A stretch of 64,000 nucleotides of DNA from Pseudidiomarina halophila (GTDB taxonomy: Bacteria > Pseudomonadota > Gammaproteobacteria > Enterobacterales > Alteromonadaceae), in the NCBI RefSeq assembly GCF_003987215.1, contig NZ_PIPW01000003.1:310001-374000 (forward strand), read 5' to 3'. Position 1 is the stretch's first letter; every line of letters begins with the position of its first letter. Below the pieces are notes generated by a model. The model did not search any database. It saw only the letters and a list, made by a program, of their open reading frames with translations, and had not been told where the DNA came from. Shown here piece by piece: positions 8,117-19,560 of the stretch. A program made the translations under genes and the position numbers.

Positions 8117-10416
8117 CGCGCGCCTGCCGGCAGGTGCTCACGCAGGAAGTCGGTCATCATAGTACGCAGATGCAGCGTGGTACCTTCGCCTTCACGAATA
8201 CCATGGGTACGGTTCGGATAGGCAAAAAATTCGAACTGTTTACCATGCTTGATCAATTCGTTCACCAACCGCTCCGTTCCCTGGAAATGCACATTATCGT
8301 CACCGGTTCCGTGGACTAAGAGTAAATCGCCCTGCAGGTTTTCCGCATGGGTAATTGCTGAAGTTTCACGGTAGCGTTCAGCCGCCTCCGGCAGGAGCCC
8401 TGAATAACGTTCCTGATAAATAGTGTCGTAGAGCGTCAAATCAGGCACCGGCGCTAACGCTAAGCCGACATCATAAGCTTCGGGGTAGCGGAATAACGCA
8501 TTCAGCGTTTGCGAACCGCCGCCACTATGACCCCAGATGCCGACCCGATCTTCATCAATAAATGACCAGCGGTCCAGCATGGCCTGCAGGGCATCGTGTT
8601 GATCGCGCACAGTTACCACGCCAAGGTTTTTATAGATCGAACGGCGCCAGTCAAAACCTCGTGGCGACTTGGTGCCACGGTTATCGATCGAAGCAACAAT
8701 ATAACCTTGTTGGGTCAGGTAAGTGTGCCATAAGAAACGTTCACCACCCCAACTGTTGCTCACGGTCTGGCCCCACGGCTCGCCATAAACGTAAAACAGG
8801 ATCGGGTAGTCTTTGTTCGGGTCAAAGTTGACGGGCTTCATCAGAAAACCATCCAGCTCGAGCCCGTCCTGTGCGGTGACCTGGAAAAATTCAAAGCTGC
8901 CGCGAGCGAGTTCATTGAAGGCCGTCTGTGCTTCGGCATTGTTCTTGATCATCCGGATACGACGGTGATCGGGCAGGCTGATCATATCCACCTGCGGCAT
9001 TTGCGTGACGCTGGAATAGGTATGCACAGCGTAATCAGCATCCGCCGACAATTGATAGCTGTGGGTACCTGCCTGCGCGGGTGTCAGGCGTTCCAGTTTA
9101 CTGCTACCGTCCAGGCTGGCGCGAAACAAATAGCGCTCCAGTGGTGTCTCGGGTGAAGCAATAAAATAGACCCACCCTTGCGCTTCATTGATCTGCAGCA
9201 CCTCGACCACGTCCCAGTTACCACGGGTAATTGCGGTGAGCCGACCGCTGTCACGATCAACACGATAAATATGGCGGTAACCACTGCGTTCGCTTAACCA
9301 GGTAAAGGATTCGCCATCGGCAAGAAAGGTCACATCGTCAACGTATTCGGCCCAGCTCTCAGTGGTTTCGCGAATCACTTCAGCGACGTTACCGGTATCA
9401 GCATTGGCTAAAAACGCACGGTTCACTGCTTGTGAACGGGTAAGCTGTTGAATGAACAACTGCTCTGAATTACCCGCCCATTGCATGCGAACCAGATAAT
9501 GCTGACGTGGATCACCGGGTACCTTCATCCAGGTGGTGTCGCCACCGTCCGCTGGTATTACGCCGATGCGCATGGCGGCGTTGGTTTCACCAACTTTCGG
9601 GTAGGGGAAGGTTTTCAGCGTCGGATACAGTGCGTCTGTATTATTGATCATGGTAAATATGGGGGTACCTGAGGTATCCAGCTGCCAATAGGCAATTTCT
9701 GTACCGTCGGGACTCCAACGGAAGCCATCACGCAGGAAAAACTCTTCTTCGTTGACCCAGTCAAAGGTGCCATTAACGATAGTATCGCTACCGTCATGGG
9801 TGAGTTGGGTGATCTTACCGTCGCGCAAGCGTTCAACGTAGATATTGTTCTGCATGACATAGGCAACCCGCTCAGCCGCCGGGTCGAATTTAGCAAACTG
9901 TAAGGTTGAGGGATCCGCAAAAGTTCCGAGCTGTGTCAGCTCACGCTGTTGCAGGTCGAAGACCCAGTAGTCACCCAGAGTATGGGTGCGCCATGAGCGT
10001 TTGGTGTTGGTAAAAATCAACAGCTTGTCGCCGGCATTCGACCAGTGATAGTCGGCAATGTCCAGTGGAGCATTTGCGCCTTCGGGAGTTAATTCTTTTG
10101 CACTTATCAGCACCGTGCGTTGCTGCGTACGTGGGTGGTAACGGACTAAATCATGTCCGGACCCTTGCTCGGCTTGTTCGAGAATCGTGTAACCGCTGCC
10201 ATCGGAGAGCCAGCGTGTGGGTGGCACGCCACGAGCTTCATAGGTATCGGTTTGGTAGAGCGCGGTTAAGCTGAGAGATTCACCATTGGGATGGGCATCC
10301 TGGCTAGCCACAGGTGCGTGACCTGGAACACTGCTACAAGCTGCAAGCGCGGTAACAGCGAGTGCAGCGGCAAAACCCTGGCGCATTTTGCGCAACAAAG
10401 CGTAAGCTGATTTCAT
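8113..10416 (-). CDS. S9 family prolyl oligopeptidase, DPP-IV-like lipoprotein
   Basis: 767 residues. A signal peptide ends in the lipobox LAAC, so the protein is probably lipid-anchored. The N-terminal two thirds form the DPP-IV-type beta-propeller (FDWVNEEEF and RDGFRWSPDG are characteristic; the double glutamate recognises the substrate N-terminus). The C-terminal alpha/beta hydrolase has the nucleophile in WGHSGGG (Ser631), the acid in GTGDDNVHF (Asp706/707) and His738 in RTHG. It should release dipeptides, often Xaa-Pro, from peptides outside the cytoplasm. The ATG at 10416 has an AGGAAA site. Divergent from prlC, which acts on small peptides inside the cell. Confidence 0.94.
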   Translation of the reverse strand: MKSAYALLRKMRQGFAAALAVTALAACSSVPGHAPVASQDAHPNGESLSLTALYQTDTYEARGVPPTRWLSDGSGYTILEQAEQGSGHDLVRYHPRTQQRTVLISAKELTPEGANAPLDIADYHWSNAGDKLLIFTNTKRSWRTHTLGDYWVFDLQQRELTQLGTFADPSTLQFAKFDPAAERVAYVMQNNIYVERLRDGKITQLTHDGSDTIVNGTFDWVNEEEFFLRDGFRWSPDGTEIAYWQLDTSGTPIFTMINNTDALYPTLKTFPYPKVGETNAAMRIGVIPADGGDTTWMKVPGDPRQHYLVRMQWAGNSEQLFIQQLTRSQAVNRAFLANADTGNVAEVIRETTESWAEYVDDVTFLADGESFTWLSERSGYRHIYRVDRDSGRLTAITRGNWDVVEVLQINEAQGWVYFIASPETPLERYLFRASLDGSSKLERLTPAQAGTHSYQLSADADYAVHTYSSVTQMPQVDMISLPDHRRIRMIKNNAEAQTAFNELARGSFEFFQVTAQDGLELDGFLMKPVNFDPNKDYPILFYVYGEPWGQTVSNSWGGERFLWHTYLTQQGYIVASIDNRGTKSPRGFDWRRSIYKNLGVVTVRDQHDALQAMLDRWSFIDEDRVGIWGHSGGGSQTLNALFRYPEAYDVGLALAPVPDLTLYDTIYQERYSGLLPEAAERYRETSAITHAENLQGDLLLVHGTGDDNVHFQGTERLVNELIKHGKQFEFFAYPNRTHGIREGEGTTLHLRTMMTDFLREHLPAGAR

Positions 10417-10531
10417 TTTGATTTCCTGTTGTTATTTGGGCTGCAACCTTGAAAACAAGAGCTTCGGCCTAACATCTACAGTAGAGTAGCCGTAGATGAG
10501 TTACACAGCGCATTATTCAAGAGGAAGCCGT

Positions 10532-12598
10532 ATGAGTCAAAACCCTTTATTAAGTGATTACCGTTTGCCGCCTTTCGATGCCATCGAAGCAGAGCACATT
10601 GTGCCAGCAATTGAGGCGCGCATTGCCGCCTGCAAGCAGGCCATCGAAACCGTGTTGGCAGCGCAGGATTACAGTTGGGATGGACTCGTCGCGCCATTGG
10701 AAGATGCGGATGATTTATTAGAGCGCAGCTGGTCGCCGGTGTCTCATCTTAACTCGGTGGTCAGTTCTCCGGAGTTACGTGAAGCACATGACGCCTGCCT
10801 GCCGTTACTAAGCGACTATGGCACTTTTGTCGGGCAACACGAAGGTCTGTTTAAAGCCTTTCAGGCGCTCAAAGATAGCGACGAATACGAGACCTTGTCG
10901 GAAGCTCAACGTAAAGTGATCGACGATACGCTGCGTGACTTCGAGTTGTCCGGAATTGCATTGCCAGCGGCGGAGAAGAAGCGCTATGCCGAGATCCAGA
11001 CGCGTTTATCGGACCTTTCCTCGAGCTTTAGTAATAACCTGCTTGATGCCACCGACGGCTGGCACTATTTGGTCACAGATAAAGCGCGGTTGGGTGGATT
11101 ACCACCGAGTGCCATCGATGCCGCCGCCAGTGCGGCCGAAGAAAATGACCAGCAAGGCTGGCGCTTCGGGTTAGCAATTCCCAGTTATTTACCGGTGATG
11201 ATGTACGCCGACGATGCCGAATTACGTAAAGTGATGTATCAGGCTTTCACCACCCGGGCATCGGATCAGGGGCCGCAGGCTGGACAATTTGATAATAGCG
11301 CAATCATGGCTGAAACCCTGGCGTTGCGCCACGAACTGGCACAATTGTTGGGCTATCGCGATTATGCGGAACTAAGTCTGGCCACCAAAATGGCCGAGTC
11401 GACCACCCAAGTTGAACAGTTTTTACAGGACCTTGCTGCGCGATCTTTGCCGCAAGCGCACGCCGACTATCAGGAAGTCCTTGATTTCGCTCGCACTGAA
11501 TACGGTATCGGGGAGCTCGAGGCCTGGGACGTGGCCTACTTTAGTGAAAAGTTAAAGCAGCAAAAGTACGCGATCTCTGATGAAGAGCTGCGCCCCTATT
11601 TCCCCGAACATCAGGTGCTGAAAGGACTCTTTACTGTCGTTGAAAACCTGTTCGGGATGAATGTGGAAGAGCAAACGCCGCCATCACGTTATCACGATCA
11701 TCTTCGATACTTTGTGATCGGCGATAGCAATGGCGAGCTGCGGGGCAGTTTCTATCTGGATCTTTATGCGCGCAATGGCAAACGTGGTGGTGCATGGATG
11801 GCTGAGTGTGCGGTACGCCGCGTTAACACTAACAATGATCTGCAACACCCCATCGCTTACTTAACCTGTAATTTCAACAAGCCAGTGGGCGATAAGCCTG
11901 CGCTGTTTACCCACGATGAAGTGCTGACCCTGTTCCACGAATTCGGTCACGGCCTGCATCATATGTTGACCAAAGTCGACGTCGCTGGGGTATCAGGAAT
12001 TAACGGTGTGGCCTGGGATGCGGTCGAACTGCCGTCGCAGTTTCTGGAAAACTGGTGTTGGGAACCGGAAGCTCTGGCAATTATTTCTGGCCATTACGAA
12101 ACCGGTGAATCTTTACCTGAGGATTTATTGGAGAAAATGCTGGCCGCCCGCAACTTCCAGTCGGCAATGCAGATGGTTCGACAGCTGGAGTTTAGCCTGT
12201 TTGACCTGCGCATTCATCGTGACTATGACGCCCAGCAAGGCGATCAGATTCAGACCATTCTCGATGCTGTCCGCGATGAAGTCGCGGTACGCAAGCCGCC
12301 GGCCTATAACCGTTTCCAGCACGGCTTTGGGCATATCTTTGCAGGCGGCTACGCGGCTGGCTATTACAGTTACAAGTGGGCGGAAGTGTTATCTGCTGAT
12401 GCCTTCAGTCGATTTGAGGAAGAAGGGATCTTCAATCGTGATGTGGGTATGGACTTCTTGCACGCTATTCTAGAGCGTGGCGGTTCGCGGGAAGCGATGC
12501 AGTTATTTAAAGAGTTTCGTGGCCGTGAACCTGAAGTTGAAGCTTTGCTGCGTCACTCAGGTATTACCTCGCATGAACATGCTGGTGCTCCCGTTTAA
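10532..12598 (+). CDS. prlC: Oligopeptidase A, M3 family
   Basis: 688 residues when started at the ATG at 10532 (AGAGGA site just upstream); an in-frame ATG at 10496 would add 12 unconserved residues. The zinc motif HEFGH lies at 469-473 with the distal glutamate in WDAVELPSQF. The C-terminal FQHGFGHIFAGGYAAGYYSYKW-like region is typical of M3 oligopeptidases and binds substrate. It degrades short cytoplasmic peptides, including signal peptide fragments. Length and motifs agree with E. coli PrlC (680 residues). Its end overlaps the convergent DUF2970 gene by 4 bases. Confidence 0.96.
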   Translation: MSQNPLLSDYRLPPFDAIEAEHIVPAIEARIAACKQAIETVLAAQDYSWDGLVAPLEDADDLLERSWSPVSHLNSVVSSPELREAHDACLPLLSDYGTFVGQHEGLFKAFQALKDSDEYETLSEAQRKVIDDTLRDFELSGIALPAAEKKRYAEIQTRLSDLSSSFSNNLLDATDGWHYLVTDKARLGGLPPSAIDAAASAAEENDQQGWRFGLAIPSYLPVMMYADDAELRKVMYQAFTTRASDQGPQAGQFDNSAIMAETLALRHELAQLLGYRDYAELSLATKMAESTTQVEQFLQDLAARSLPQAHADYQEVLDFARTEYGIGELEAWDVAYFSEKLKQQKYAISDEELRPYFPEHQVLKGLFTVVENLFGMNVEEQTPPSRYHDHLRYFVIGDSNGELRGSFYLDLYARNGKRGGAWMAECAVRRVNTNNDLQHPIAYLTCNFNKPVGDKPALFTHDEVLTLFHEFGHGLHHMLTKVDVAGVSGINGVAWDAVELPSQFLENWCWEPEALAIISGHYETGESLPEDLLEKMLAARNFQSAMQMVRQLEFSLFDLRIHRDYDAQQGDQIQTILDAVRDEVAVRKPPAYNRFQHGFGHIFAGGYAAGYYSYKWAEVLSADAFSRFEEEGIFNRDVGMDFLHAILERGGSREAMQLFKEFRGREPEVEALLRHSGITSHEHAGAPV

Positions 12599-12792
12599 GG
12601 GAGTACCCAGTTCACAATAAGTAGCAGCGTAACCACGAATAAGACGATAAAAACAACGCCAACGCCGATGAACAGGCCCGGGTGGCCCTTGCTGAAATCG
12701 CGTTGGCGATTGGCTTCGGTTTGCACACCAAAAAGTGCAGCCAGAACGCTGAAAACGACACTGAAAAAGTTAGGTTTAGAATCAGTACTCAT
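12595..12792 (-). CDS. DUF2970 small membrane protein
   Basis: 65 residues. The segment FFSVVFSVLAALFGVQTEANRQRDF resembles DUF2970 proteins, with one long hydrophobic helix at about residues 40-62. A GAGCGA site precedes the ATG. The function of the family is unknown. It lies 9 bases downstream of another small membrane protein on the same strand and is probably cotranscribed with it. Confidence 0.8.
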   Translation of the reverse strand: MSTDSKPNFFSVVFSVLAALFGVQTEANRQRDFSKGHPGLFIGVGVVFIVLFVVTLLLIVNWVLP

Positions 12793-12801
12793 TCGCTCAG
12801 A

Positions 12802-13134
12802 TTAACCCAAGCTGACTTTCTTGCTGCTACCATACTCATTCTGGCTTCGATTCGATTCTTCAAACAGAAGTTCGAACAGGTCAAGGAAGTGAAACTGGGT
12901 GGAACGGCTGCGACCAGAGAACCATGAGGCCCAGGATAGTTCGTTTTGAGTTGCTTGTTTAGCACACTGCTGCGCGTTTTGCGGCTGCTCGGAGTTAGCA
13001 AGCAGTTTTTGGCATTCTGCCTGAGAGGCGGTAAGCGTTGAAGAGCCACCACTGGTCAACAATGCAGCGGTCAGCATCACACAAACGACAGCAAAGCCGC
13101 TGGCGAGTTGTTTATAATTGCGCTGTTTTTGCAT
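12802..13134 (-). CDS. Hypothetical small secreted or membrane-anchored protein
   Basis: 110 residues from the ATG at 13134, chosen because GGAAGGAGT lies just upstream; the earlier in-frame ATG at 13173 has no such site. Residues 10-28 form a hydrophobic helix, either a signal peptide or an anchor. The remainder contains two cysteines (AECQKL, QQCAKQ) in a Gln/Ser-rich segment and a C-terminal part rich in Phe, Leu and Ser. Not recognised. The paired cysteines would fit a periplasmic disulfide, which is inference only. Confidence 0.65.
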   Translation of the reverse strand: MQKQRNYKQLASGFAVVCVMLTAALLTSGGSSTLTASQAECQKLLANSEQPQNAQQCAKQATQNELSWASWFSGRSRSTQFHFLDLFELLFEESNRSQNEYGSSKKVSLG

Positions 13135-13222
13135 TGATGAGACTCCTTCCACGAATGCGTGAATAACGTACAATTTAGCAGCTTTGCCCCTGCGTTGCCA
13201 AGCTATTTGGCGCTTTTTTTAA

Positions 13223-13251
13223 CTGGCAAGCGCGGGTCTGTCTGGTACACT
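13223..13251 (+). promoter_or_regulatory. Candidate sigma-70 promoter of rpe
   Basis: CTGGCA (13223-13228) and TACACT (13246-13251) are separated by 17 bases, with an extended -10 TG two bases before the hexamer. It lies about 30 bases before the rpe start codon. Prediction by consensus match only. Confidence 0.4.
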
Positions 13252-13283
13252 AATGCACTTTCTTACCAGCAACGGGGATCACT

Positions 13284-13958
13284 ATGGCAGATTATCTCAT
13301 CGCTCCATCAATCTTGTCGGCAGATTTTGCCCGATTAGGGGATGAAGTTGACGCGGTTTTAGCCGCCGGCGCCGATGTCGTACATTTCGATGTAATGGAC
13401 AATCATTTCGTGCCAAATCTCACCATTGGTCCCATGGTGTGTAAAGCGTTACGCAGTCACGGCATCACCGCGCCGATAGATGTGCATCTGATGGTGCAGC
13501 CGGTAGAACGCATGATTGATGAGTTCGCGGCAGCAGGTGCCTCGATTATTACCTTCCATCCTGAGGCGGCGACGCATGTTGATCGTTGTTTGCAACAGAT
13601 CCGCGATCACGGTTGTCAGGCGGGGTTGGTGTTTAATCCAGCTACACCACTGCATTACCTGGATTACGTGATGGACAAACTTGATGTCATCCTGTTGATG
13701 TCAGTCAATCCTGGTTTTGGCGGTCAAAAGTTTATTCCGGCGACACTGGACAAGCTGCGTGAAGCGCGGCAGCGAATTGATGCGAGTGGACGACCGATCC
13801 GGCTGGAAATTGACGGTGGTGTAAAAACTGAAAACATCGCGGAAATAGCAGCTGCGGGTGCCGATATGTTCGTCGCCGGCTCGGCTATATTCAATCAACC
13901 GGATTATGCTCAGGTCATCAATGCTATGCGGGCTGAACTCGCAAAGGTAACCAACTAG
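13284..13958 (+). CDS. rpe: Ribulose-phosphate 3-epimerase
   Basis: 224 residues, the usual length. It begins with the family pattern [18 protein letters not shown]; the metal-binding residues are in [12 protein letters not shown] and DVHLM, and the phosphate-binding part in NPGFGGQKF and EIDGGV. It interconverts ribulose 5-phosphate and xylulose 5-phosphate in the pentose phosphate pathway. A GGGGA site precedes the ATG. It is followed after 48 bases by trpS; the gph gene found between these two in E. coli is absent here. Confidence 0.97.
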   Translation: MADYLIAPSILSADFARLGDEVDAVLAAGADVVHFDVMDNHFVPNLTIGPMVCKALRSHGITAPIDVHLMVQPVERMIDEFAAAGASIITFHPEAATHVDRCLQQIRDHGCQAGLVFNPATPLHYLDYVMDKLDVILLMSVNPGFGGQKFIPATLDKLREARQRIDASGRPIRLEIDGGVKTENIAEIAAAGADMFVAGSAIFNQPDYAQVINAMRAELAKVTN

Positions 13959-14006
13959 CAGAGTCGCCAGCGGCTAAGATTTGCACGGGACGTTAACGGA
14001 ATTATT

Positions 14007-15011
14007 ATGAGCAAACCTATTGTATTAAGTGGCTGTCAGCCATCAGGACAACTTTCGATTGGTAATTATATTGGCGCGTTACGGCAGTGGGTGCAGATGC
14101 AGGCCACCCATGATTGCCGTTTTATGCTGGTCGATTTGCACGCGATAACCGTGCGTCAGGACCCGCAGCAATTGCGCGAAGCTACCCTGGATGGTTTAGC
14201 GCTTTATATGGCGTGCGGTCTTGATCCGGATAATAGCGTGATTTTTGTTCAGTCACATGTTCCTGAGCATGCGCAGCTGGCGTGGATCCTGAATTGCTAC
14301 ACGCAAATGGGCGAGCTGAATCGCATGACCCAGTTCAAGGACAAATCAGATCGGCACGCGCACAATATCAATGCTGGCCTGTTCACTTACCCGGCGCTGA
14401 TGGCCGCTGATATTTTGCTCTATCAGGCCAACGAAGTGCCGGTCGGTAATGACCAGAAGCAGCACCTGGAACTTGCGCGCGATGTTGCCACCCGTTTCAA
14501 CAACATCTATGGCGATGTCTTTACCATTCCGGATCCTTTTATTCCGGAAGTTGGCGCGCGCGTGATGAGTCTGCAGGATCCGACCAAAAAGATGTCCAAG
14601 TCGGATGAAAACCCGAATAATTTTATTGGCTTGCTGGAAGATCCGAAAAAAATCACGAAGAAGCTTAAACGCGCCGTTACGGACTCAGATGAGCAAGCAC
14701 GGATTTATTTCGATCCGGAAGAAAAAGCTGGGGTTTCAAACCTGTTGTCGATCTTGTCTGCCGCGACCGGTCGTCCTATTGCTGAGCTGGTACCTGAGTA
14801 CGAAGATAAAATGTATGGCCATTTGAAAACCGATACTGCCGATGCGGTAGTAGCGATGCTTGAGCCCATTCAGCAGCGCTACCACGAGTACCGGACGGAT
14901 CTGGATTTTCTGAATCAGGTCATGGCCAGGGGAGCGGACAAAGCCAGCGGATATGCCGCAGAAACCCTGCGCAAGGTCTATGACGTAATCGGCCTTGTAG
15001 CACGTCCTTGA
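14007..15011 (+). CDS. trpS: Tryptophan-tRNA ligase
   Basis: 334 residues, typical of bacterial TrpRS. The class I signatures are [15 protein letters not shown] near the N-terminus (HIGH-equivalent SIGN) and KMSKS at 195-199. The tryptophan-binding context [13 protein letters not shown] is present. It charges tRNA-Trp in the cytoplasm. It lies between rpe and pabA with short gaps (48 and 19 bases), which suggests one transcription unit. Confidence 0.97.
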   Translation: MSKPIVLSGCQPSGQLSIGNYIGALRQWVQMQATHDCRFMLVDLHAITVRQDPQQLREATLDGLALYMACGLDPDNSVIFVQSHVPEHAQLAWILNCYTQMGELNRMTQFKDKSDRHAHNINAGLFTYPALMAADILLYQANEVPVGNDQKQHLELARDVATRFNNIYGDVFTIPDPFIPEVGARVMSLQDPTKKMSKSDENPNNFIGLLEDPKKITKKLKRAVTDSDEQARIYFDPEEKAGVSNLLSILSAATGRPIAELVPEYEDKMYGHLKTDTADAVVAMLEPIQQRYHEYRTDLDFLNQVMARGADKASGYAAETLRKVYDVIGLVARP

Positions 15012-15030
15012 ACCTTAAGAGCTCTGTACC

Positions 15031-15624
15031 ATGTTGTTGATGATCGATAATTACGATTCGTTCACGCACAACGTGGTGCGCTATTTTCGCGAACTGGATT
15101 GCGAGGTAATGGTGGTGCGTAATGACGCCATTACCCTCGAAGAGATTGCCGCTTTACCGATCAGCGGCATTGTCCTGTCACCAGGTCCTTGCACCCCGGA
15201 TGATGCGGGTATTACCTTGGCTGTCATCGAAGCCTTTGCCGGCAAAATTCCGCTGCTTGGGGTTTGTCTTGGCCATCAGGCGATAGGTCAGGTATTTGGT
15301 GCCAAAGTGGTACGCGCGACCCAGGTTATGCATGGTAAAACGTCGCTGCTGAGCCATCAGGGCGAAGGCCTGATGCACGGACTGCCGCCGCAGTTCAAAG
15401 TAGCCCGCTATCACTCATTGCTGCTGGCCAACGCTAGTATTCCGCCGTGTCTTGCGATTGACGCCTGGACAGAAAACGCTGATGGTGAACGTGAAATCAT
15501 GGCACTACATCACCGCGATTTGGCTGTTTGGGGCGTGCAATACCATCCGGAAGCTATCGAAACCGAACACGGGCATGCTGTTTTACAAAATTTTTTGACC
15601 CACTGCCGAAATTTTGCGCGTTAA
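15031..15624 (+). CDS. pabA: Aminodeoxychorismate/anthranilate synthase component II (glutamine amidotransferase)
   Basis: 197 residues, class I glutamine amidotransferase. The nucleophile is Cys79 in [11 protein letters not shown] and the His-Glu pair is in [23 protein letters not shown] forms the oxyanion strand. It supplies ammonia to a PabB or TrpE partner for p-aminobenzoate (folate) or anthranilate (tryptophan). The position before astC, as in other Gammaproteobacteria, favours PabA. No component I gene is nearby. Confidence 0.92.
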   Translation: MLLMIDNYDSFTHNVVRYFRELDCEVMVVRNDAITLEEIAALPISGIVLSPGPCTPDDAGITLAVIEAFAGKIPLLGVCLGHQAIGQVFGAKVVRATQVMHGKTSLLSHQGEGLMHGLPPQFKVARYHSLLLANASIPPCLAIDAWTENADGEREIMALHHRDLAVWGVQYHPEAIETEHGHAVLQNFLTHCRNFAR

Positions 15625-15648
15625 CTATTCAACAAAAATGACAGCATA

Positions 15649-15662
15649 CGCATAGTTATGCA
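15649..15662. promoter_or_regulatory. Possible ARG-box-like palindrome upstream of astC
   Basis: CGCATAGTTATGCA contains perfect GCATA/TATGC arms and resembles an ArgR half-box pair, 133 bases before the astC start. The nearby second box expected for an ArgR hexamer is not clear. Arginine-responsive control of these genes is plausible, but the site itself is weak. Confidence 0.25.
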
Positions 15663-15732
15663 GCCATCCCGCAAGCTTAGCCTGATTCGCTGAACGCACT
15701 GTTTTTTCTGCTCTTTCGCAACGACAAGTTGA

Positions 15733-17010
<1,278 letters not shown>

Positions 17011-17025
17011 GACGGCGGAGCCTAT

Positions 17026-18045
17026 ATGTTAGTAGTACGTCCAATTACGCCGCAGGATTATGCGGCGCTTTACGACTGTGCAGTGGAGTCTGGCTACGGC
17101 TTTACCTCATTGCCCGTTGATGAAGACTTGTTACGCCGGCGTATCGCGCGTGCTCAGGAAGCTTTTGCGCGTGAGCATGTCAGCGAGCCGGGTGAGGAAG
17201 GCTACCTGTTCGTTATGGAAGATACCGAAACGGGTGAAGTCGTTGGTTGCAGTGGTATTGAAGCCGCTGTGGGTTTAACTGAGGCCTTCTATCATTACCG
17301 ACTTGGCAAGGTCGTCCACCACTCCAAAGGACTTGACGTCTACAACGCATTAGAAACGCTGACCCTATGTAATGACTACACCGGGGTCAGCGAGTTGTGC
17401 ACGCTGTTTTTGCGCGAACCGTTCCGGAAAAATCAAAATGGTCGCGTACTCTCGCGTTTCCGCATGCTGTTTATGGCGGAGTTCCATGAACGCTTCAGCC
17501 AGTTCGCCATTGCCGAGATGCGCGGTGTTTCGAACGATAATGGCGAATCGCCGTTTTGGGGCTGGCTGGAGAAATATTTCTTCAACATGGACTTTGACCA
17601 GGCTGATTATCTTACGGGGATTGGCGAAAAAGCCTTTGTGGCTGAGTTAATGCCGCAATTTCCGCTGTATGTAAAAATGCTCGAACCTGAAGCGCAAGCG
17701 GTGATTGGTAAGGTGCATGACAACACCCGGCCGGCATTACGAATGTTGGAAAGTGAAGGTTTCCGCTTCCGTGGTTACGTGGATATTTTTGATGCGGGAC
17801 CTACGGTTGAAGTGGAAGTGGCCAATATTAAAAGTGTCCGCGAAAGTCAGCGGAAAGCGGTTCGGATTGCTGAAGTTCAATCCGACAACGCGGCTGACGT
17901 GATTTTGTGTAATACACGCGTGGCGGATTTCCGCGCCGGACGGGCCACCATACAAGAACATCCCGATCATATTGTTATCTCCCCCGAAACGGCTGACCAG
18001 TTACGCCTGCAAGACGGGGATCATGCGCGCTTTGTCGCGTTGTAA
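17026..18045 (+). CDS. astA: Arginine N-succinyltransferase
   Basis: 339 residues, the AstA length. The N-terminus VRPITPQDYAALYDCAVESG and the internal FMAEFHERFSQFAIAEMRG and GIGEKAFVAELMPQFPLY are characteristic. It transfers succinyl from succinyl-CoA to arginine, the first step of the ammonia-releasing AST pathway to glutamate. The gene lies between astC and astD with short spacing. The AstB and AstE steps are not encoded in this window. Confidence 0.95.
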   Translation: MLVVRPITPQDYAALYDCAVESGYGFTSLPVDEDLLRRRIARAQEAFAREHVSEPGEEGYLFVMEDTETGEVVGCSGIEAAVGLTEAFYHYRLGKVVHHSKGLDVYNALETLTLCNDYTGVSELCTLFLREPFRKNQNGRVLSRFRMLFMAEFHERFSQFAIAEMRGVSNDNGESPFWGWLEKYFFNMDFDQADYLTGIGEKAFVAELMPQFPLYVKMLEPEAQAVIGKVHDNTRPALRMLESEGFRFRGYVDIFDAGPTVEVEVANIKSVRESQRKAVRIAEVQSDNAADVILCNTRVADFRAGRATIQEHPDHIVISPETADQLRLQDGDHARFVAL

Positions 18046-18072
18046 GTGGACTCAAACTACGAGGAACACACT

Positions 18073-19557
18073 ATGTCAGAACAAAATTTATTTATCGGCG
18101 GCGAATGGGTCGCTGGTGAAGGTGACGAATTTAAATCAATCAACCCAGCTCGTGACGAAGTCGTATGGGCCGGCCGTTGTGCTTCAGAAGCACAGGTTGA
18201 CGCTGCGGTAATGGCTGCGCGTGCAGCTTTCATCGACTGGACCGATCGTGAGTTCGATGAGCGTCTGGCGATTTGCAAAAAGTTTTCTGAATTACTTGAA
18301 GAGAATAAACAGGAATTTGCTGAAATTATTGCCGAGGAAACCGGCAAGCCGATCTGGGAAACCTTGACCGAGGTTGGTGCCATGATTGGTAAAGTTGCGA
18401 TTTCCGAGCGCGCTTACCATGAGCGCACAGGTACCGTTGAAAATCCAATGCCTGCTGGTAAAGCTTTTATTCGCCATAAAGCGCATGGTGTTGTAGCTGT
18501 TTATGGTCCGTATAATTTCCCGGGGCACTTGCCCAACGGGCACATTGTCCCCTCGCTATTAGCCGGCAACACCGTGGTGTTTAAGCCGAGTGAGATGACG
18601 CCAAAAGTGGCTGAGTACACTGTCAAACTATGGCAACAGGCAGGCTTACCAAAAGGCGTACTGAACCTGGTTCAGGGACTCGTGGAAACCGGCAAAGCAT
18701 TGTCTGCTCATAGCCAGATTGATGGCTTGTTCTTCACCGGTTCATCGGGCACCGGCCACGTGCTGCACAAGCAGTTTGCCGGACGTCCGGACAAAATTCT
18801 GGCGTTAGAGATGGGTGGCAATAACCCGCTCATCGTCAAAGACGTCGCCGATGTCGATGGCGCAGTTCACGATATCGTGCAGTCGGCATTTATTACCTCG
18901 GGCCAGCGTTGCACCTGCGCGCGCCGCTTGTTTATCGAGCGCAGCGATAATGGTGATGCCATTCTTGAACGCTTACTCGAAGTGACCAAGCAAATTGAAG
19001 TCGGCGACTATGCCGCAGAGCCGCAGCCATTTATGGGCGCGATGATTTCTGCCAAAGCCGCCAATGAAATGGTCAAAGCGCAAAACGATCTAGCCGCTGT
19101 CGGCGGTAGCGTTTTGGTGCGTATGCAGCAAAAAGATCATCACCTCGGCTTTGTCACTCCGGGTATTATCGACGTGACCAACGTTGAAGACATGCCAGAT
19201 ATTGAGCATTTTGGTCCGTTGTTGAAGGTCTACCGCTACACGGATCTTGATGAAGCCATTAAAGAAGCGAATAACACCAGCTTCGGCTTATCTGCCGGTA
19301 TTTTGTGTGATGAAGAAGAGACCTATCGTTACTTCTTTAAACGTATCCGTGCGGGCATCGTCAACTGGAACAAACCGATCACCGGCGCAAGCAGTGCCGC
19401 ACCATTTGGTGGTATTGGTGCCAGTGGTAATCACCGCGCAAGTGCTTATTATGCGGCAGATTATTGTGCTTACCCGGTCGCCTCTGTCGAAGCCGAGAAG
19501 GTCAACATGCCAGAGAAATTACTGCCTGGTCTGCATTTCGACAAGCAAGAGGGTTAA
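18073..19557 (+). CDS. astD: Succinylglutamate-semialdehyde dehydrogenase
   Basis: 494 residues from the ATG at 18073, which has an AGGAAC site; an in-frame ATG at 18046 right after the astA stop is less likely. Aldehyde dehydrogenase motifs are present: the glutamate in [11 protein letters not shown] and the nucleophilic cysteine in [12 protein letters not shown]. The N-terminal [13 protein letters not shown] is typical of AstD. It oxidises succinylglutamate semialdehyde to succinylglutamate with NAD+. Third gene of the ast cluster, followed by the OsmC-like gene after 3 bases. Confidence 0.95.
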   Translation: MSEQNLFIGGEWVAGEGDEFKSINPARDEVVWAGRCASEAQVDAAVMAARAAFIDWTDREFDERLAICKKFSELLEENKQEFAEIIAEETGKPIWETLTEVGAMIGKVAISERAYHERTGTVENPMPAGKAFIRHKAHGVVAVYGPYNFPGHLPNGHIVPSLLAGNTVVFKPSEMTPKVAEYTVKLWQQAGLPKGVLNLVQGLVETGKALSAHSQIDGLFFTGSSGTGHVLHKQFAGRPDKILALEMGGNNPLIVKDVADVDGAVHDIVQSAFITSGQRCTCARRLFIERSDNGDAILERLLEVTKQIEVGDYAAEPQPFMGAMISAKAANEMVKAQNDLAAVGGSVLVRMQQKDHHLGFVTPGIIDVTNVEDMPDIEHFGPLLKVYRYTDLDEAIKEANNTSFGLSAGILCDEEETYRYFFKRIRAGIVNWNKPITGASSAAPFGGIGASGNHRASAYYAADYCAYPVASVEAEKVNMPEKLLPGLHFDKQEG

Positions 19558-19560
19558 GTC

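Noticed and set aside
13959-14006. Possible remnant of gph between rpe and trpS
   Set aside because: The 48-base gap has no coding similarity to phosphoglycolate phosphatase; nothing remains to annotate.
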